Shown here piece after piece: positions 32,389-39,294 of a stretch of DNA of 43,049 bases (positions are counted from its first letter, which is position 1; each line of letters starts with the position of its first letter). The DNA is from Devosia nanyangense (GTDB taxonomy: Bacteria > Pseudomonadota > Alphaproteobacteria > Rhizobiales > Devosiaceae). The stretch is taken from NCBI GenBank assembly GCA_016213505.1, contig JACRAF010000064.1:1-43049 (forward strand). The letters run 5' to 3'. Made by a program: the position numbers and the translations under genes. Under the pieces are notes generated by a model. That model saw only the letters and a list, made by a program, of their open reading frames with translations, was not told where the DNA came from and searched no databases.

Positions 32389-32661
32389 ATGCCAAGACCG
32401 CACAGCCGCGGCGCGATGATCGAGCGGCTGCTCAAGCTGGTCGACGCCATGGTGGGCAAACTGGAGACGGAGATGAAGAAACCCAATTCGAAGGTGGGGG
32501 AACCGGAAACGGCGACCCTGATGCGGCTCGCCAATTCCATGACCAAGTTGATCGAGCTCGAGGCCGCCGGCGGCCAGACCGAGTCGGAAGCCGAGACGCG
32601 CGAGATGCAGGACATCCGCGACAAGCTGCTGCAGCGCATTGACGAACTCAAGCGAGCCTGA
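32389..32661 (+). CDS. GTA g1-like small terminase subunit (TerS)
   Basis: This 90-residue, strongly helical protein (MIERLLKLVDAMVGKLETEM at 10-29, a second helix ATLMRLANSMTKLIELEAA, a third RDKLLQRIDELKRA) lies immediately upstream of the large terminase and overlaps it by 23 nt. In alphaproteobacterial GTAs the gene in this position (RcGTA g1) is the small terminase that recruits DNA to the motor. GTA TerS proteins lack sequence-specific DNA recognition, in line with packaging of random host DNA. The sequence alone would not identify it; the assignment comes from position and helical character. Confidence 0.75.
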   Translation: MPRPHSRGAMIERLLKLVDAMVGKLETEMKKPNSKVGEPETATLMRLANSMTKLIELEAAGGQTESEAETREMQDIRDKLLQRIDELKRA

Positions 32662-33892
32662 CCTCAGCGAGCTGGCCGCGAGGCTGTCGCCGCGCTACTG
32701 CGCCCAAATCTATTTCGACTGGGCCGCGTGGGCCCGGGACAAACAGCTGCCGCCGCCCGGCGACTGGGTCACCTGGCTGCTGATGGGCGGGCGCGGCGCC
32801 GGCAAGACGCGGGCCGGGGCCGAGTGGGAGCGGGGGCTCGCGGCGCAAAAGATCGGGCCGATCGCGCTGGTCGGCGAAACCATCACCGAGGCGATCGCGG
32901 TGATGGTCGAGGGGCCGAGCGGGCTGATGGCGGTGACGCCGCGGCGCGACCGGCCGAAGCGCATTGAAGCGGCGCTCTACTGGCCCAACGGCGTTGAGGG
33001 GCAGGTGCTCGGGGCGAACGATCCGGAACGCTTCCGCGGCCCGCAATTCGCCGCCGCGTGGTGCGACGAGATCGGCAAATGGCCCAACGCGGAAGCAGCC
33101 TGGGACATGCTGCAGTTCGGCCTGAGGCTGGGCAAGCAGCCGCGCCAGATGGCGACGACGACGCCGCGGCCGACGAAATTGCTGAAGCGGCTGGTGATCG
33201 ATCCGCACACGGTGGTGGCGCGGATGACGACGGCGGAGAACGAGCAGCACCTGGCGCACAGTTTTTTGAGCGCCGTGGTGGCGCGCTACAAGGGCAGCGT
33301 GCTCGGGCGGCAGGAGCTCGAGGCCGAGCTGATCGAGGACCTGCCGGGGGCGCTGTGGACGCGCGACATGTTCCGGCCGCTCGACGCGGCGCCGCGCTCG
33401 CGCACCGTGGTGGCGGTCGATCCGCCGGCGACGAGCACTGCATCGTCGGACGGCTGCGGCATCGTGGTCGCCTCGCGCACCGAGGCGGGGGTCGCGGTGC
33501 TCGCCGATTTGACGCTGAAACCGGCAGCGCCGCTGGCCTGGGCGAAGCGGGCGGTGCGGGCGTTCGAGGATTATCGCGCCGACTGCATCGTCGCCGAAAC
33601 CAACCAGGGCGGCGACATGGTGAAAGCCGTGATCGCCCAGGTGGACGCCAACGTGCCGGTGCGGACCGTGCACGCGACGCGCGGCAAGTGGGTGCGGGCG
33701 GAACCCGTCGCGGCGCTCTACGCGCAGGGCCGGGTGTCGCACGCGCCGGGCCTCACCGCGCTCGAGGACGAGATGTGCGGCTTCGGGGCGGAAGGGATGA
33801 GCGAGGGACATTCGCCGGATCGCGTGGATGCGCTGGTGTGGGCGGTGACGGAGCTGATGCTGAGGGATGGGCCGCGGATAAGAGGGGTGTGA
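32639..33892 (+). CDS. GTA large terminase subunit (TerL, g2-like)
   Basis: This 417-residue packaging motor has an N-terminal ATPase with Walker A MGGRGAGKT (about 49-57) and a Walker B region QFAAAWCDEIGKW. The C-terminal RNaseH-like nuclease shows its acidic residues in VVAVDPPAT, CIVAETNQGGDMV and PDRVDALVWAVTEL. It cleaves DNA and pumps it into the capsid. Its length and the closing block ETNQGGDMVKAVI fit the GTA and lambdoid terminase type. The start is TTG 32639 inside terS; the frame is conserved from there on. The stop overlaps the next gene (TGATG). Confidence 0.93.
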   Translation: MTNSSEPDLSELAARLSPRYCAQIYFDWAAWARDKQLPPPGDWVTWLLMGGRGAGKTRAGAEWERGLAAQKIGPIALVGETITEAIAVMVEGPSGLMAVTPRRDRPKRIEAALYWPNGVEGQVLGANDPERFRGPQFAAAWCDEIGKWPNAEAAWDMLQFGLRLGKQPRQMATTTPRPTKLLKRLVIDPHTVVARMTTAENEQHLAHSFLSAVVARYKGSVLGRQELEAELIEDLPGALWTRDMFRPLDAAPRSRTVVAVDPPATSTASSDGCGIVVASRTEAGVAVLADLTLKPAAPLAWAKRAVRAFEDYRADCIVAETNQGGDMVKAVIAQVDANVPVRTVHATRGKWVRAEPVAALYAQGRVSHAPGLTALEDEMCGFGAEGMSEGHSPDRVDALVWAVTELMLRDGPRIRGV

Positions 33893-34245
33893 TGAGCCAA
33901 GGGTTTGCCGCCAAGATCATGCGGGCGACGCGGTGGCTCGAGCACGAGAACGCGGTTGCGCGGTTCACTCTGACGATCCGCGCGTTCCGGCGGGCCTTGC
34001 TGGAACAGCGCTATCGGCCGGACCAGCCGCGCGTGCCCGCTGGGAGGCCGGAGGGCGGGGAGTGGACCGTTGTTGGCAGTCGTCCTGAGGATCGAACAGA
34101 TGTGGCTATCGCGGGCAATCTCATTGCCCAACGAGTAGGGTTGGGCGACAAGGGATTGGTCAGGCACTGTATCTATCTGGATATGCTTGGGCGCCAGTTT
34201 GGGTTTGAACTGGATGCGTCGAAGCTCTGTCCGCCGACGTACTAG
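33892..34245 (+). CDS. GTA-locus protein with RVPAG module, copy 1
   Basis: This 117-residue protein of unknown function has three parts: nine N-terminal residues, then a 50-residue module (MRATRWLEHENAV to PEGGEWT, residues 10-59) ending in DQPRVPAGRPEGGEWT, then a distinct C-terminal domain of about 58 residues (LVRHCIYLDMLGRQFGFELD). The module is repeated almost unchanged in the protein at 36650. It is translated from an ATG overlapping the terL stop, so it is part of the GTA operon. The Pro/Gly motif has the look of a recognition or processing tag in front of an exchangeable domain. The C-terminal domain is too small and uncharacterised to name. An effector or cargo is a hypothesis only. 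Confidence 0.75.
   Translation: MSQGFAAKIMRATRWLEHENAVARFTLTIRAFRRALLEQRYRPDQPRVPAGRPEGGEWTVVGSRPEDRTDVAIAGNLIAQRVGLGDKGLVRHCIYLDMLGRQFGFELDASKLCPPTY
33916..34065 (+). repeat. Direct repeat copy 1 (150 bp, 92% identical to 36647-36796)
   Basis: The two 150-nt copies differ at 12 positions by direct comparison. Nine are synonymous codon changes, and the other three lie in a single codon (Thr to Asp). This bias means both copies have been under selection for protein sequence since duplication. They are 2731 nt apart in the same orientation. Confidence 0.95.
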
Positions 34246-34271
34246 GCGCCCCCGATCCGCGAGCCATCGTG

Positions 34272-34607
34272 ATGCAGCACATCCATAACATCTCGACTAC
34301 CGACAGGGCCCGAACACTTCTCCGGCGCGAGCTTGGCGCGAGCCGGCCGCGCCAGGGGGATGTAACGGCGCTCGTCTATATCTCGACGTTCACCAACGCC
34401 GACGGAACGACCGTGCAAGGGTTCGAGCCTGGATACATGGTCGGTCCAGTCTCCGACGGCCATTTCGGCGAGGTGTGGGCCCTGGCCCACCTCAGCGACA
34501 GGATGACGTTTCTCTTCATGCCCAAATTCACGTGGCGGGCGGAGGAGAACTACGTTGTTGACCTCGCCAGCGAAACGTTCGCCCTGTTTTCGATAGGACC
34601 AGCGTAG
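34272..34607 (+). CDS. Hypothetical protein following RVPAG copy 1
   Basis: This 111-residue protein of unknown function starts 26 nt after RVPAG copy 1. It has mixed alpha/beta character: VTALVYISTFTNADGTTVQG, MVGPVSDGHFGEVWALAHL, then MTFLFMPKFTWRAEENYVVD. It has no signal peptide or membrane segment. Its place directly behind the variable C-terminal domain suggests a partner, for instance an immunity-like protein if that domain is toxic, but nothing in the sequence proves it. No good ribosome binding site precedes the ATG. A GTG at 34269 is in frame. Confidence 0.55.
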   Translation: MQHIHNISTTDRARTLLRRELGASRPRQGDVTALVYISTFTNADGTTVQGFEPGYMVGPVSDGHFGEVWALAHLSDRMTFLFMPKFTWRAEENYVVDLASETFALFSIGPA

Positions 34608-34691
34608 GCCGAGCGACTTGGGTTACCTTTCCTCCCCGTTCTACGGGGGACCAGCGAGACTGGTGGAGGGGGCGGGACTGGACTCGGTGTT

Positions 34692-34751
34692 TGTGGCCGC
34701 CCCCTCCACCGCCTTCGGCGCCCCCTTCCCCCGCTGCGCAGGGGAAGGGGG
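34692..34751. repeat. Intergenic palindromic repeat, family A, copy 1
   Basis: It starts with TGTGGCCGCCCCCTCC (34692-34707) and carries the strong hairpin CCCCCTTCCCC (34721-34731) with GGGGAAGGGGG (34741-34751). The same leading 16 bases begin another palindromic element at 39295. This is a dispersed GC-rich repeat of the type common between genes in this group. It separates the first RVPAG unit from the reductase gene. Confidence 0.7.
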
Positions 34752-34816
34752 CCGACGGAGGGCTCGGGACACTCGGGCAACTTCACATCCGGCCCCGATC
34801 GTGGCACGCTTCGCCC

Positions 34817-35380
34817 ATGCAACCGCTTCGGTATTCCATCAACGTCACATTGGACGGCTGCGTCGATCACACGGCGATGATCGCGGACGAGGAGCTGCAT
34901 CGTCGCGCCGGCGAGACCATTGCGCGGGCCGATGCGCTGATCTTCGGCAGGGTGACCTACGGGATGATGGAGGCGGGGTGGCGGGAGGCGGCGCAGTCGG
35001 GCGTGAAGGCCGACTGGATGGCCGACTGGATGATCCCGTTCGCCAAGACCATCGACGCGGCAAAGAAGTATGTCGTGTCGAGCACCCTGGAGCGGGTCGA
35101 CTGGAATGCCGAGATTGTGCGGCCGGATCGACTGGAGGCGACCGTCCGGCACCTGAAGCAGCAGCCGGGCAGGGGATTGGGCACCGGCGGCGTGATGCTG
35201 CCGCTGGCCCTGGCCGAGCTGGATTTGATCGACGAATACGAGTTCGTGGTGCACCCGCGGATCGCCGGCCATGGGCCTTATCTGTTCGCGGGACTGTCGA
35301 GGATTGTCGATCTGAAGCTCGTGGACCGGCTGGAGTACGCCTCGGGGGCGGTGGCGATGCGCTATGAGCCCAAGCGGTAG
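34817..35380 (+). CDS. Dihydrofolate reductase family / RibD C-terminal domain protein
   Basis: This 187-residue protein has a RibD C-terminal/DHFR-like fold: INVTLDGCVDHTAMIADEEL at the start, ADALIFGRVTYGMMEAGWRE (the FGR.TYGMM box of this family), and GRGLGTGGVMLPLALAELDL as the NADPH-binding G-rich loop. It probably reduces a small substrate with NADPH. The family is broad and the substrate is unknown. It has nothing to do with virus assembly, so its place inside the GTA cluster is notable. DUF2200 follows 12 nt later and may be cotranscribed. Confidence 0.88.
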   Translation: MQPLRYSINVTLDGCVDHTAMIADEELHRRAGETIARADALIFGRVTYGMMEAGWREAAQSGVKADWMADWMIPFAKTIDAAKKYVVSSTLERVDWNAEIVRPDRLEATVRHLKQQPGRGLGTGGVMLPLALAELDLIDEYEFVVHPRIAGHGPYLFAGLSRIVDLKLVDRLEYASGAVAMRYEPKR

Positions 35381-35392
35381 CCGGGAGGACGC

Positions 35393-35752
35393 ATGAAGAG
35401 CGACGGCAACCATCGCATCTACTCGATGAGCGTGGCGAGCGTCTATCCGCTCTATGTGGCCAAGGCGGAAAAGAAGGGGCGCACGAAGGCGGAGGTCGAT
35501 GAGATCATCCGCTGGCTGACCGGCCACAGCCAGAAGACGCTCGACAAGGAACTGGCGAACAAGACGAGTTTCGAGGCGTTTTTCGCGCAGGCGCCCGGGA
35601 TGAACCCGTCGCGGTCGCTGATCACCGGCGTGGTCTGCGGGGTGCGCGTCGAGGACATCGAGGAGCCCACGATGCGCGAGATCCGCACTCTCGACAAACT
35701 CGTCGACGAACTCGCCAAGGGCAGGCCGATGGAGAAGATTCTGCGGCAGTAG
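35393..35752 (+). CDS. DUF2200 family protein
   Basis: This 119-residue protein carries the DUF2200 pattern: HRIYSMSVASVYPLYVAKAE near the start, then VDEIIRWLTGHSQKTLDKEL and PGMNPSRSLITGVVCGVRVE. It is a small cytoplasmic protein of unknown function, common in bacteria. GGGAGGA precedes the ATG at proper spacing. It lies directly after the RibD-C-like gene and is convergent with the reductase-like gene on the opposite strand. Confidence 0.92.
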   Translation: MKSDGNHRIYSMSVASVYPLYVAKAEKKGRTKAEVDEIIRWLTGHSQKTLDKELANKTSFEAFFAQAPGMNPSRSLITGVVCGVRVEDIEEPTMREIRTLDKLVDELAKGRPMEKILRQ

Positions 35753-35762
35753 GAGCAGCGCA

Positions 35763-36521
35763 TCAGAGCAGCGCTGGGATCACCGCGCGGCGGCCTGGCG
35801 GATAATCCGGGAAGGTCCTCTGATACCACGCGTGATGGGCGAGGGTGCGCGGGATGAGATTGGCGGCGGTCCAGATTGCAAAGCTCAGCGCCGGCAGGTT
35901 CCAGCACATCAGCGCGAAGCCCGACCACTGGATGATCTCGCCCATGTGGTTGGGGCAGGAGACCCACTCGAACAAGCCGCCGCGCGGGATCGTGTAGCCC
36001 TGCCGTCCATCAGCGCGGAGGCCGATGAGCCGGTTGTCGGACCACAGGTTAATGGCGGCGCCGCCGACGAACACCACGAGGCCGACGATGAAACGGGGAT
36101 CCATGAGCCATGCCGCCGGATAGACCGCGCCGGACCAGCCGAGGAAGAGCCCGTTCAGCCCGGCATTGACCAGGTTGAACCCCACCGCACTGCCGACGAT
36201 CGCCAGCGGGATGGTCTTGCCCTCGGTGTGCGTTCGCCACGGGAAGATCAGGCCGCGGTTGACGTAATGCGCGGTCCACAGCGCGAAGAATATCCACATC
36301 GGCACCGTCTTCTCGCCGGGGCCGCTGAGGAACAGGCTCACGAACACGACCAGCGACACGGACTCCATGAGGCACCAGCCGAGCCGGTTCGCGATCGACG
36401 GTCCCCAATCGGTGCGCGTGTGCCGGCCATAGGGCGCCGCGACGCGCAGCTGTATCGGGAACAACGCGAGGGCCAGCAGGGTCCAGGCGATCGCGACCAT
36501 GTTGAGGACGGTCAAAGGCAA
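35763..36521 (-). CDS. Steroid 5-alpha-reductase-like (DUF1295) membrane protein
   Basis: This 252-residue membrane protein has about six helices and the C-terminal signature of the steroid 5-alpha-reductase family: LWSDNRLIGLRADGRQGYTI, then PRGGLFEWVSCPNHMGEIIQ, then a final basic YQRTFPDYPPGRRAVIP. Family members reduce lipid double bonds using NADPH. The bacterial substrate is unknown. It is transcribed against the GTA genes, so it cannot be part of the GTA operon. It lies between the two RVPAG copies. Confidence 0.88.
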   Translation of the reverse strand: MPLTVLNMVAIAWTLLALALFPIQLRVAAPYGRHTRTDWGPSIANRLGWCLMESVSLVVFVSLFLSGPGEKTVPMWIFFALWTAHYVNRGLIFPWRTHTEGKTIPLAIVGSAVGFNLVNAGLNGLFLGWSGAVYPAAWLMDPRFIVGLVVFVGGAAINLWSDNRLIGLRADGRQGYTIPRGGLFEWVSCPNHMGEIIQWSGFALMCWNLPALSFAIWTAANLIPRTLAHHAWYQRTFPDYPPGRRAVIPALL

Positions 36522-36646
36522 ACTCCAGCGCGAGTGACGTCGGTCGACGCGCGCGACCTTACGGTGCTTGAGCGTCGTCCGTCCATGGAGCGCTTACTGG
36601 GAAACAAGGAAACAAGACGCCCCGCCACGGCGAGCTTGCCCGACGC

Positions 36647-36796
36647 ATCATGCGCGCGACGCGCTGGCTCGAACACGAGAACGCGGTTGCGCGGTTCGAC
36701 CTGACGATTCGCGCGTTCCGACGGGCCTTGCTGGAACAGCGCTACCGGCCGGACCAGCCGCGCGTGCCGGCGGGGCGGCCGGAGGGCGGGGAGTGG
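36647..36796 (+). repeat. Direct repeat copy 2
   Basis: This is the partner of 33916-34065 (92% identity over 150 nt), in the same orientation. Recombination between the two would remove 2.73 kb with the reductase, DUF2200 and 5-alpha-reductase-like genes and leave one fused RVPAG gene. The similarity reaches a little upstream of the first ATG (ELARRIM compared with GFAAKIM in copy 1). Confidence 0.95.
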
Positions 36797-37000
36797 ACAA
36801 GGGTCGGTACGGGACGGGGAGACTCGGTGGGCGTCGCGGAGGTGATTTACGTGTGCACTCGCGTCGGCAGCGTACCCATCAAGGACGAGACAGGCGGGCT
36901 AGCCTACGCGGTTTCATACCTATGCGGTTTCGGCAACCAGTTGCTATCATGGATCACGACAAGGAAGTTGAAACCCATCATTCGTGATCCCAGGTTCTAG
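36650..37000 (+). CDS. GTA-locus protein with RVPAG module, copy 2
   Basis: This 116-residue protein begins with the same 50-residue module as copy 1 (49 of the 50 codons from 36647 encode identical residues), ending in DQPRVPAGRPEGGEWT, and then has an unrelated C-terminus (AEVIYVCTRVGSVPIKDETG, SYLCGFGNQLLSWITTRKLK). Compared with copy 1 it lacks the first nine residues or starts internally, because no in-frame start codon precedes ATG 36650. No ribosome binding site is visible, so expression is uncertain. Strong conservation of the protein sequence despite synonymous DNA changes argues that it is or was functional. Confidence 0.65.
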   Translation: MRATRWLEHENAVARFDLTIRAFRRALLEQRYRPDQPRVPAGRPEGGEWTRVGTGRGDSVGVAEVIYVCTRVGSVPIKDETGGLAYAVSYLCGFGNQLLSWITTRKLKPIIRDPRF

Positions 37001-37011
37001 GAGCCGGTCGA

Positions 37012-37368
37012 ATGCAAAGGACAGTACGCCACGAGGACCACGACTACATCAATCCCGCCGCCTTTACGTTCACCGACGGTGCTCGACAGGAAGTGAGGCG
37101 GCTGCGCTTAGCATTTCCAGGCAAGACCATCACGATCGATTGGGGGAAATCGGTTCGGGTGCACGACAAATACGGCACGGTCACTGAAGAACTGGGTGAC
37201 CTCATGATTGTCGGACTGGCCTCGCCCGAGGAGCAGTCGACCGATCCGGCGATCGTTGTCAGCCTCGACGGCCACGACATCGAGATCGCCATACCTGCAG
37301 AGGTCACCGTCTCGCAGGCGCCGGTCATCGACGTCGATCGGCGCGGCCGGTTGAGTCTGCGGCGATGA
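37012..37368 (+). CDS. Hypothetical protein following RVPAG copy 2
   Basis: This 118-residue protein of unknown function starts 11 nt after RVPAG copy 2. It has an acidic, beta-rich look (KTITIDWGKSVRVHDKYGTV; AIVVSLDGHDIEIAIPAEVT). It has no similarity by eye to the gene that follows copy 1. The pairing of each variable C-terminal domain with a different small downstream gene recalls toxin-immunity organisation, but this is inference. The gene ends 52 nt before an intrinsic terminator. Confidence 0.6.
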   Translation: MQRTVRHEDHDYINPAAFTFTDGARQEVRRLRLAFPGKTITIDWGKSVRVHDKYGTVTEELGDLMIVGLASPEEQSTDPAIVVSLDGHDIEIAIPAEVTVSQAPVIDVDRRGRLSLRR

Positions 37369-37422
37369 TTGACCTCCTGGACGCTAGGTAAGCAACTCAC
37401 CGCAGCTCTTGTAGTCGTTAAA

Positions 37423-37448
37423 GCCCGCCCCGCCCCGGCGGGCTTTTT
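37423..37448 (+). terminator. Intrinsic terminator inside the GTA cluster, before portal
   Basis: GCCCGCC (37423-37429) pairs with GGCGGGC (37437-37443) and is followed by TTTTT (37444-37448). AA at 37421-37422 extends the stem. It lies 31 nt upstream of the portal ATG and would stop any transcription coming from the TerS/TerL promoter unless an anti-terminator is at work. Confidence 0.85.
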
Positions 37449-37479
37449 GCATTCCGACGGCAGCAATTAGGAAATAGCC

Positions 37480-38652
37480 ATGCCCAACATTTTCACCCGC
37501 CTGTTCGGCGGCCGATCCCCTGTGGCCGAACGCAAATCGGCGCAGGTGTTGATGACGTTGCGCGATCTGGCCGACCCGAGCTGGACGCGGCGGAGTTTTG
37601 CGGCGCTGGCGCAGGAGGGGTTCGCGCGCAATCCGGTGGTGCACCGGTGCGTGCGGCTGATCGCCGAGAGCGCCAACCGCGTGCCGCTGGTGGCGGTCGA
37701 GCGAGGTAAGCGCCTGGGCGAGCATCCGGTGCTGGCGCTGCTGAGGCGGCCCAACCCGCACCAATCGGGCAGCGAACTGCTCGAGGCGGTGTATGCCTAC
37801 CTGCAGACGGCGGGGAATGCCTATCTCAACGCGGTGGTGGCCGACGGCGAGGTCAAGGGGCTGTTCGTGCTGAGGCCCGACCGAATGCGGGCGGTGATCG
37901 GCAGCGACGGCTACGCCGCGGCCTATGCCTACACCGCCGGCGGGCGGACCGAGACCTTGCGGCAGGACACGGCGCCGGTGGCGAGCGTCTTGCACTTGGC
38001 GCTGTTTCATCCGCTCGACGATCACTATGGGCTGAGCCCCCTCGAGGCGGCGCAGCAGAGCCTCGACCTCCACAACGCCGCGGCCAGATGGAACAAGGCG
38101 CTGCTCGACAATTCGGCGCGGCCGAGCGGGGCGCTGGTCTATTCGGCCGGCACCGGGAACCTCACGACCGATCAGTTCGAGCGGCTGAAGGCCGAGCTGG
38201 AACTGGCGTTCCAGGGCGCCGCCAACGCCGGCCGGCCGATGGTGCTCGAAGGCGGGCTCGACTGGAAATCGATCGGCATCAGCCCGCGCGACATGGACTT
38301 CATCGAGGCCAAGCACAGTGCGGCGCGCGAGATCGCGCTCGCCTTCGGCGTGCCGCCGATGCTGCTCGGCATCCCCGGCGACAACACCTATGCGAATCTG
38401 GCCGAAGCCAACCGGGCGCTGTGGCGCCAGACCATCGTTCCACTGGTGCGCCGGGTGACCGACGATCTGAGCTTCTGGCTGGCGCCGGGGTTCCCCGGAT
38501 CAAGTCCGGGGACCGGCGCCGCGACGATCGAGGCGGACTTCGACGGCGTCGAGGCACTGGCCGAGGACCAGGCGAGCCGCTGGGCGCGGGTGGGCGGGGC
38601 GGGGTTCCTCACGGACGAGGAGAAGCGGACGATGCTGGGGGTGGGGAGGTGA
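37480..38652 (+). CDS. GTA portal protein (HK97 family, g3-like)
   Basis: This 390-residue portal protein forms the dodecameric ring through which DNA enters the capsid. Recognisable segments are FARNPVVHRCVRLIAESANR, the ELLEAVYAYLQTAGNAYLN block, LVYSAGTGNLTTDQFERLKA and the GVPPMLLGIPGDNTYANLAE box, which marks HK97-type portals. The C-terminal part carries an insertion, encoded by the palindromic element at 38492-38512 and reading GFPGSSPGTG, that is probably a repeat insertion and not part of the original protein. GGAAAT lies before the ATG. It follows an intrinsic terminator. Confidence 0.93.
   Translation: MPNIFTRLFGGRSPVAERKSAQVLMTLRDLADPSWTRRSFAALAQEGFARNPVVHRCVRLIAESANRVPLVAVERGKRLGEHPVLALLRRPNPHQSGSELLEAVYAYLQTAGNAYLNAVVADGEVKGLFVLRPDRMRAVIGSDGYAAAYAYTAGGRTETLRQDTAPVASVLHLALFHPLDDHYGLSPLEAAQQSLDLHNAAARWNKALLDNSARPSGALVYSAGTGNLTTDQFERLKAELELAFQGAANAGRPMVLEGGLDWKSIGISPRDMDFIEAKHSAAREIALAFGVPPMLLGIPGDNTYANLAEANRALWRQTIVPLVRRVTDDLSFWLAPGFPGSSPGTGAATIEADFDGVEALAEDQASRWARVGGAGFLTDEEKRTMLGVGR
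38492..38512. repeat. Palindromic element inserted in the portal coding sequence
   Basis: TCCCCGGA-TCAAG-TCCGGGGA is an 8-bp perfect inverted repeat with a 5-nt loop. The CCGGATCAAGTCCGG core is a palindrome I recognise from intergenic regions of Hyphomicrobiales genomes. Here it lies in frame inside the portal gene, about 47 codons before the stop, and has no stop codon. Confidence 0.8.
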
Positions 38653-38718
38653 TCGGTAGGGTTTCACGTCTTGGCCGCAAACTCACAGTTTGGGGCCTCC
38701 CCCTCTGCTTTGCAGCCA

Positions 38719-38793
38719 CCTTCTCCCACAAGGGGAGAAGGCGATGGAGGCTCGATGCTGGTGAAGTGTGCCTTCTCCCGTGATGGGAGAAGG
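38719..38793. repeat. Two hairpin repeats after the portal gene
   Basis: CCTTCTCCC...GGGAGAAGG occurs twice: 38719-38727 with 38733-38741, and 38771-38779 with 38785-38793. This is a dispersed intergenic palindrome family different from the family A repeats. It separates the portal gene from a copied fragment of its own 3' end. Confidence 0.75.
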
Positions 38794-38846
38794 TGCCCGA
38801 AGGGCGGATGAGGGTGAGGCCGCTTGCGTTGAGTTCGGTGCGTGGG

Positions 38847-38907
38847 GCGGCGTTCCTCAGCGATAAGGAGAAGCGGGTGATGCTGGGGGTGGGTGTCGCC
38901 CGCTAAA
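38847..38907 (+). pseudogene. Remnant copy of the portal gene 3' end
   Basis: The translation AAFLSDKEKRVMLGVGVAR then stop matches the last residues of the portal protein (GAGFLTDEEKRTMLGVGR then stop). About 60 nt are shared at high identity, displaced about 250 nt downstream. It has no start and is a fragment left by a duplication or by insertion of the repeats between the two ends. Confidence 0.75.
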
Positions 38908-38912
38908 CCAGA

Positions 38913-39206
38913 CTATGCCGCCCAGGAGCAGCCGGCTTTGACGCCCTGGCCCCAAAGCCAGTCGGCCTCGTCGGCATAAGGCTTGGCGGCCTTGGTTCCG
39001 GCGCGCTTATCGGCCTCCTTCTCGTCATAATCGAGCGCGGTCTTCAGGTCGTCGCAGTACGACGGACCGCTGCTGATCGTCTGCCGCATCTTCTCGGCAC
39101 TCTTCTGGTAGCGGCCGTCATTGGGCCGGGCGAGGGAAGGGGTGATGCTCGTGGCGGCGAGGGCGGCGACGACGAGGATCACGAGAGTGTTGCGATACAG
39201 GGCCAT
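38913..39206 (-). CDS. Small secreted protein on the opposite strand, within the GTA cluster
   Basis: This 97-residue protein has a signal peptide (NTLVILVVAALAATSITPSL) and a short mature region with two Cys (SYCDDLKTALDYDEKEADKR, GCSWAA). I do not recognise the family. It is transcribed against the GTA genes and separates portal from g3.5, so it is an insertion into the cluster. The ATG at 39206 starts directly at the signal peptide; longer versions have no support. Confidence 0.7.
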   Translation of the reverse strand: MALYRNTLVILVVAALAATSITPSLARPNDGRYQKSAEKMRQTISSGPSYCDDLKTALDYDEKEADKRAGTKAAKPYADEADWLWGQGVKAGCSWAA

Positions 39207-39294
39207 GTCGAAAGCTCCATCGGTTTGATTGGGCGATGCTGAGCGCCGGCTGCTGAAGCGAGACTGAATGGGATTGTCAGGGTGGCACTGAGTG

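Noticed and set aside
32648..33811. Long open frame antisense to the large terminase (and similar long antisense frames over the histidine kinase and CHAT genes)
   Set aside because: Such frames are expected opposite GC-rich coding DNA. Their products are rich in Arg/His/Gly repeats with no domains, while the sense strand has clear motifs.
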